From contig DLRY01000042.1 of assembly GCA_002500665.1 (NCBI GenBank), forward strand, positions 1,745-18,352: DNA of 16,608 nt. Reading direction: 5' to 3'. The DNA is from Opitutia bacterium UBA7876 (GTDB lineage Bacteria > Verrucomicrobiota > Verrucomicrobiia > Opitutales > Seribacteraceae). The notes under the pieces were generated by a model. It did not search any database, was not told where the DNA came from, and saw only the letters and a list, made by a program, of their open reading frames with translations. Below, piece by piece: positions 13,688-16,608 of this stretch. Numbering within the stretch: the first letter of the stretch is position 1; the number at the start of each line of letters is the position of its first letter. A program made the position numbers and the translations under genes.

Positions 13688-14986
13688 TCAGTCAACCTTC
13701 CACCAACCGTCAATCCGGGCCAGCAGATCCTGGACCACCTCGGGGTGCTTTTCCGCAAGATTCTTCGTTTCATGCGGATCGGCGAGGAGGTCGAATAGTT
13801 CCAAATTCGCACCGGGATTTTTGTGGCGATGACCACGGTTCCAAGGAACCTGCTTGGGCGGGTTTTCAATCCAAGAGAGCAACTTCCACTTGCCATGAAC
13901 GCAGGATCGCGTCCAGAGGCTCTTTTCCGGTTCCGTTGCCGACACCATATTGTGAGCAAAATTCGACAAGAACAGCGTATCCCGCTTCGTCACCGCTTTG
14001 TCGTCGAGCAAATTGATGCCAGGCATTGATGCCGGGGGCGTGACGCCGCAAGCCGTGAGAATTGTGGGCGCCACGTCGAGATTCGTGACGAGACCACATT
14101 CGTCCTTGCGCGGCCGGAGCTTACCGGGCCAATGCGCGATGACCGGGGTTCGCACACCGTTTTCGTAGGGAGATGCCTTCCCGTATTCGTTCCAACCGTT
14201 ATCGGCCAGGTAGATCACCAACGTGTCGTCGGCGACACCCTTTTTCTTGAGCTGGCCCATCAACTCGCCGCAGGTCTCGTCGAGCCACTCAATCATCGCC
14301 AGGTACTTGGCGTACTTGGCATTCTTGAGCCCGGCATACTGTTCCAGGAGCCTTGTCGGTGGATTGTGGGGGCCATGCGGCAGTAACGGGGCATACCAAA
14401 CGAAGAACGGTTTGTTCTCCCGTTTGGCTTTGTCCATGAAGTCGTAGATCGGCTCCATCGATTTGCGGCCTATGGAAAGAGCCTTTCCGCCATGTCGCCC
14501 GGTAGTGCCCATGTCGTCGGTAAATCCAGCGCGGCCCGGTTCTCCCATCCAGAATTTTCCCGTGTGCAAGGTCAGATATCCTGCTTTGGAGAGCAGTTTG
14601 GGAAGTAGCGGCTTTTTGAAAAACGGCTCGATCCAATCGGCGCGCTTTTGCCCGCGGACCGGATCGTTTCCTGTGATGCCGTGTTGATGCGGGTGCAACC
14701 CGGTGAGCATCGTGGCCAGAGATGGGCTGCAGATTGCAGTGGTAACGTAACCTCGCGCATAGGTAAGCCCTTCGTTGGCGAGCCGGTCGATGTTTGGGGT
14801 TTTGGCGTGGGGGTGAGCTACAAAGCCGTAATCGGTCCATGCGTGATCGTCGCTGATGATCAGCACGACGTTAGGGCGGGATTGCGTGGCGCCATCGGCG
14901 ACCATGAGCCCCTGCCCCAAGATCAACCAGAGAAGGGCGAGAAATAAGATAGATCTAAGCCGAACGTCGGAAATTCGCGTTTTCAT
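13688..14986 (-). CDS. Secreted sulfatase with CSPSL active-site motif
   Basis: 432 residues from the ATG at 14986; a TTG four codons upstream is possible but less likely. The signal peptide is RLRSILFLALLWLILGQGLMVADG. Then RPNVVLIISDDHAW (D46-D47) and the motif C86-S-P-S-L90 followed by ATMLTGLHPHQHGITGNDP. The usual Arg at the fifth position of C-x-P-S-R is Leu (codon CTG). Other elements are present: LHTGKFW, PLLPHGPHNPP, YLADNGW, SPYENGVRTPVIAHWPG and the tail LFDLLADPHETKNLAEKHPE. From memory, a CxPSL subfamily with 'LATxxTGLxPHQHxxTxNDP' exists in planctomycete-type genomes, so this is more likely a subfamily trait than decay. Whether the Cys becomes formylglycine is open. The substrate is unknown. 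Confidence 0.88.
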   Translation of the reverse strand: MKTRISDVRLRSILFLALLWLILGQGLMVADGATQSRPNVVLIISDDHAWTDYGFVAHPHAKTPNIDRLANEGLTYARGYVTTAICSPSLATMLTGLHPHQHGITGNDPVRGQKRADWIEPFFKKPLLPKLLSKAGYLTLHTGKFWMGEPGRAGFTDDMGTTGRHGGKALSIGRKSMEPIYDFMDKAKRENKPFFVWYAPLLPHGPHNPPTRLLEQYAGLKNAKYAKYLAMIEWLDETCGELMGQLKKKGVADDTLVIYLADNGWNEYGKASPYENGVRTPVIAHWPGKLRPRKDECGLVTNLDVAPTILTACGVTPPASMPGINLLDDKAVTKRDTLFLSNFAHNMVSATEPEKSLWTRSCVHGKWKLLSWIENPPKQVPWNRGHRHKNPGANLELFDLLADPHETKNLAEKHPEVVQDLLARIDGWWKVD

Positions 14987-15420
14987 CACGCAATACAATA
15001 AAAGAACCCCTTTGGTTTACGACCCTTAATACCTCTCCAATCCGTTTGTTAACGCAGTTTTGCGTCACAATACACCGATCCGTAAAGGAGTTTCTGCCTC
15101 TCGCTTCTGGGGAAGCCTTTTTTTGGGCACCCTTGCCGCCGGTTGGTCATTAGGAAAAAGTTCTAACGTAAAATCCACAAACCTGAAGAGAAATGGTACC
15201 TCGCCAAGGCAGAGAGCCGAAACCATTTCTGGCAGGTAACCTTGACTGACGAGACGCCATGCTAACAGGCGACTGATCAGAAGGGTGTGGTGTTTGATGA
15301 ATAGGAAGATGAGCGAGGTTGGCGATAAGACATTGAGAGGTAGACTACCACGTCTTTCCCTCTGCCTGGACATGCTGTTGGTTTTCCCGACTACACCTGT
15401 CGAGGATCCCTACGGTATGC
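14987..15420. other. Intergenic region with inverted repeats between the third sulfatase and the beta-helix gene
   Basis: This 434-base gap has no convincing gene; a 102-codon minus-strand frame (15065-15373) has an odd Leu/Arg-rich composition and no family pattern. It holds a short hairpin, ACGCA-GTTT-TGCGT at 15052-15065, about 66 bases upstream of the sulfatase start, and a longer inverted repeat at 15182-15236. The sulfatase promoter must lie here. Confidence 0.5.
15182..15236. repeat. Inverted repeat / long hairpin
   Basis: AGAAATGGT (15189-15197) pairs perfectly with ACCATTTCT (15222-15230), and the outer CCTG (15182-15185) pairs with CAGG (15233-15236). The loop is 24 bases. No T-run follows on either strand, so an intrinsic terminator is unlikely. 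It may be a processing or regulatory hairpin or a relic of a small mobile element. Confidence 0.55.
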
Positions 15421-15451
15421 TCAAAGATAGGGAGATCGCCGTTTCGGCTGC
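15420..15451. repeat. 32-bp repeat, copy B (3' end of beta-helix gene)
   Basis: This matches 13577-13608 at 28 of 32 positions, with no gaps. This copy contains the stop codon and the last codons of the beta-helix protein. Confidence 0.55.
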
Positions 15452-16608
15452 AATGCTTTGGCCGGTTTGGCCGCGTTGTATTGAATCGCGCCGATATCCC
15501 AGTTGCCGGTCTTGGGCAATGGATGACCGTCGAAGTCGGATTCATAGAACTCGCTCAAGTTGATCGCTTTGCCGCGTAATGGGCTATCTGCCCTAAGGCG
15601 ATAATCTTGTTTCTCAAGATCGACAAGGCCCGGATCGCCGCTGCCAGCCTGGCTGCCGTCTCCCTTGTATTTAATACCGGGGGATTTGTACTTTGAATAC
15701 CAGTTGGCTGTTTTCAGGGCGCCACCGGATCGATTGCCGGTATAAGGCGAGGAGGAATAGATAAACAGATTATTCCTGAAATGGGCACCCGAAGCTTTAC
15801 CAACAGGTTTCCCGCCACGAACGTCGATACGGGCGCCGACATTTTGGGCCCTGCCGAATCCATTGTATCGGGCTATCGTATTGTTATCGAAATAGATGCC
15901 GGTGCATGGGGCCAACATGAACAGCCATGACTGTCCATCGTAGCACACGTTGAAGGACACTCTCCAGTTATTGATTTCCTGCCGATATCGCGGCCAATCG
16001 TAGTCCCAGCTGGATTCAATGAACCCGGCATTACCTTCCGAATAGTTATGATGAATGTAGATATTTCTCTTATGATATCTGCCGCAATCTATTTCGATGG
16101 CTCCGCCGTCCGAGCCCCATGGGCTGTCTTTGGTTCCAAAGTTCTTGATGGTGTTGTATGACACTTCCTGGTTTCCGATGTTTAAGTGTATCCCCATCGG
16201 TCCCCAGCTGCTTTTTGAGGTTCGCCAGAGCGCATAGCTCGGGCCATCCAGATAATTCTCCGTGATCAGGGTATGCTCGCCGGCCGACATGATGCCCTGG
16301 CCGGTCTTGATGAATTCATTGTTTCGGATAATGCAATGATCCGCTCCGCGCTCGATACGAAGCGCGGCCAATCTGGTCATGATGATCAGTCCCGATACGC
16401 GCTCACCCGGGGTATCGTGAAAATGCAGGTTTTCCACAATGAGGTAGTCGCCGCCAAGAATGATTGCGTTGCCGCTGGCATCGCGGGTAGTGGGATTGGT
16501 AAACTTGGGAAGCTCTCCCTTTCCGTAGGAAGTCAGCCGTATCGGCTTGGCCGCCGTTCCGGATTCACTGATCCGAATACTGCCGGAGAAGGCAGATCCC
16601 CTCTTGAA
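15421..16608 (-). CDS. Right-handed parallel beta-helix protein, 5' end outside window
   Basis: The frame is open from the window edge to the TGA at 15421-15423, giving 395 visible residues. An apparent start at 16437 (GTG) is internal, because upstream codons continue the fold: SGSIRISESGTAAKPIRLTS, then YGKGELPKF and GNAIILGGDYLIVENLHF. The sequence shows many 'IxxNxxxNx' helical rungs (CIIRNNEFIKTGQGI, NIYIHHNYSEGNAG, GIYFDNNTIARYNGFG, GAHFRNNLFIYSS). It has a typical C-terminal cap (GDPGLVDLEKQDYRLRADSP, then GNWDIGAIQY). This fold is shared by polysaccharide lyases, pectinases and some glycoside hydrolases. Beside four sulfatases it is probably a lyase or hydrolase of a sulfated or acidic polysaccharide, but I cannot place it in a CAZy family or name catalytic residues. 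Confidence 0.85.
   Translation of the reverse strand, partial: FKRGSAFSGSIRISESGTAAKPIRLTSYGKGELPKFTNPTTRDASGNAIILGGDYLIVENLHFHDTPGERVSGLIIMTRLAALRIERGADHCIIRNNEFIKTGQGIMSAGEHTLITENYLDGPSYALWRTSKSSWGPMGIHLNIGNQEVSYNTIKNFGTKDSPWGSDGGAIEIDCGRYHKRNIYIHHNYSEGNAGFIESSWDYDWPRYRQEINNWRVSFNVCYDGQSWLFMLAPCTGIYFDNNTIARYNGFGRAQNVGARIDVRGGKPVGKASGAHFRNNLFIYSSSPYTGNRSGGALKTANWYSKYKSPGIKYKGDGSQAGSGDPGLVDLEKQDYRLRADSPLRGKAINLSEFYESDFDGHPLPKTGNWDIGAIQYNAAKPAKALQPKRRSPYL

Noticed and set aside
15065..15373. 102-codon minus-strand ORF in the gap after the beta-helix gene
   Set aside because: It has Leu/Arg-rich composition, no motif and no good ribosome binding site, and runs through an inverted repeat; more likely non-coding.

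Overview
This 16.6 kb window looks like part of a chromosome from a free-living, polysaccharide-degrading bacterium. A member of the Planctomycetota/Verrucomicrobiota group fits best: it has several secreted formylglycine-type sulfatases, a secreted YbhE-type lactonase, a parallel beta-helix protein, PQQ-type propellers and few strong Shine-Dalgarno sequences. The assignment rests on gene content only. There is no rRNA, tRNA, CRISPR array, transposase or phage gene.

Layout. (1) Positions 1-199 are the 3' end of a + strand sulfatase, followed by a hairpin shared with the next, convergent gene. (2) Positions 231-7082 (-) hold the most striking gene, a 2283-residue flagellin-like protein. It has a canonical flagellin N-domain and C-domain. 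About 2040 residues separate them: seven 12-residue repeats, two eight-bladed PQQ-type propellers, one LamG-type lectin fold, and thirteen ~66-residue repeats, at least two of which are interrupted by one of the large domains. (3) An AT-rich divergent intergenic region (7083-7376) separates it from (4) a + strand sulfatase (7377-9113) with a C-terminal VHL (von Hippel-Lindau) beta-type domain. (5) Convergent to that is a secreted lactonase (9135-10253, -), preceded by a second sulfatase (10422-11891, -). Two mini-ORFs linked by three ATGA stop/start overlaps lie between them. (6) Upstream of that sulfatase is a ~305-bp copy of the lactonase 5' end (12009-12313), which leaves a truncated lactonase ORF. 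(7) Positions 12314-13065 are gene-poor, with small candidate ORFs. (8) Then come a small secreted protein with PQQ-blade-like segments (13066-13467, -), a third sulfatase with a CSPSL active-site motif (13688-14986, -), a 430-bp gap with an inverted repeat, and a beta-helix protein whose 5' end lies beyond the window (15421-16608, -).

Together the four sulfatases and the beta-helix protein suggest exported or periplasmic breakdown of a sulfated polysaccharide. The giant flagellin lies among these genes and carries a lectin-like fold and propellers in the surface-exposed part of flagellin. A testable idea is a filament or surface fibre that binds the same polysaccharide. That link is inference from gene neighbourhood; no other flagellar gene is visible here.
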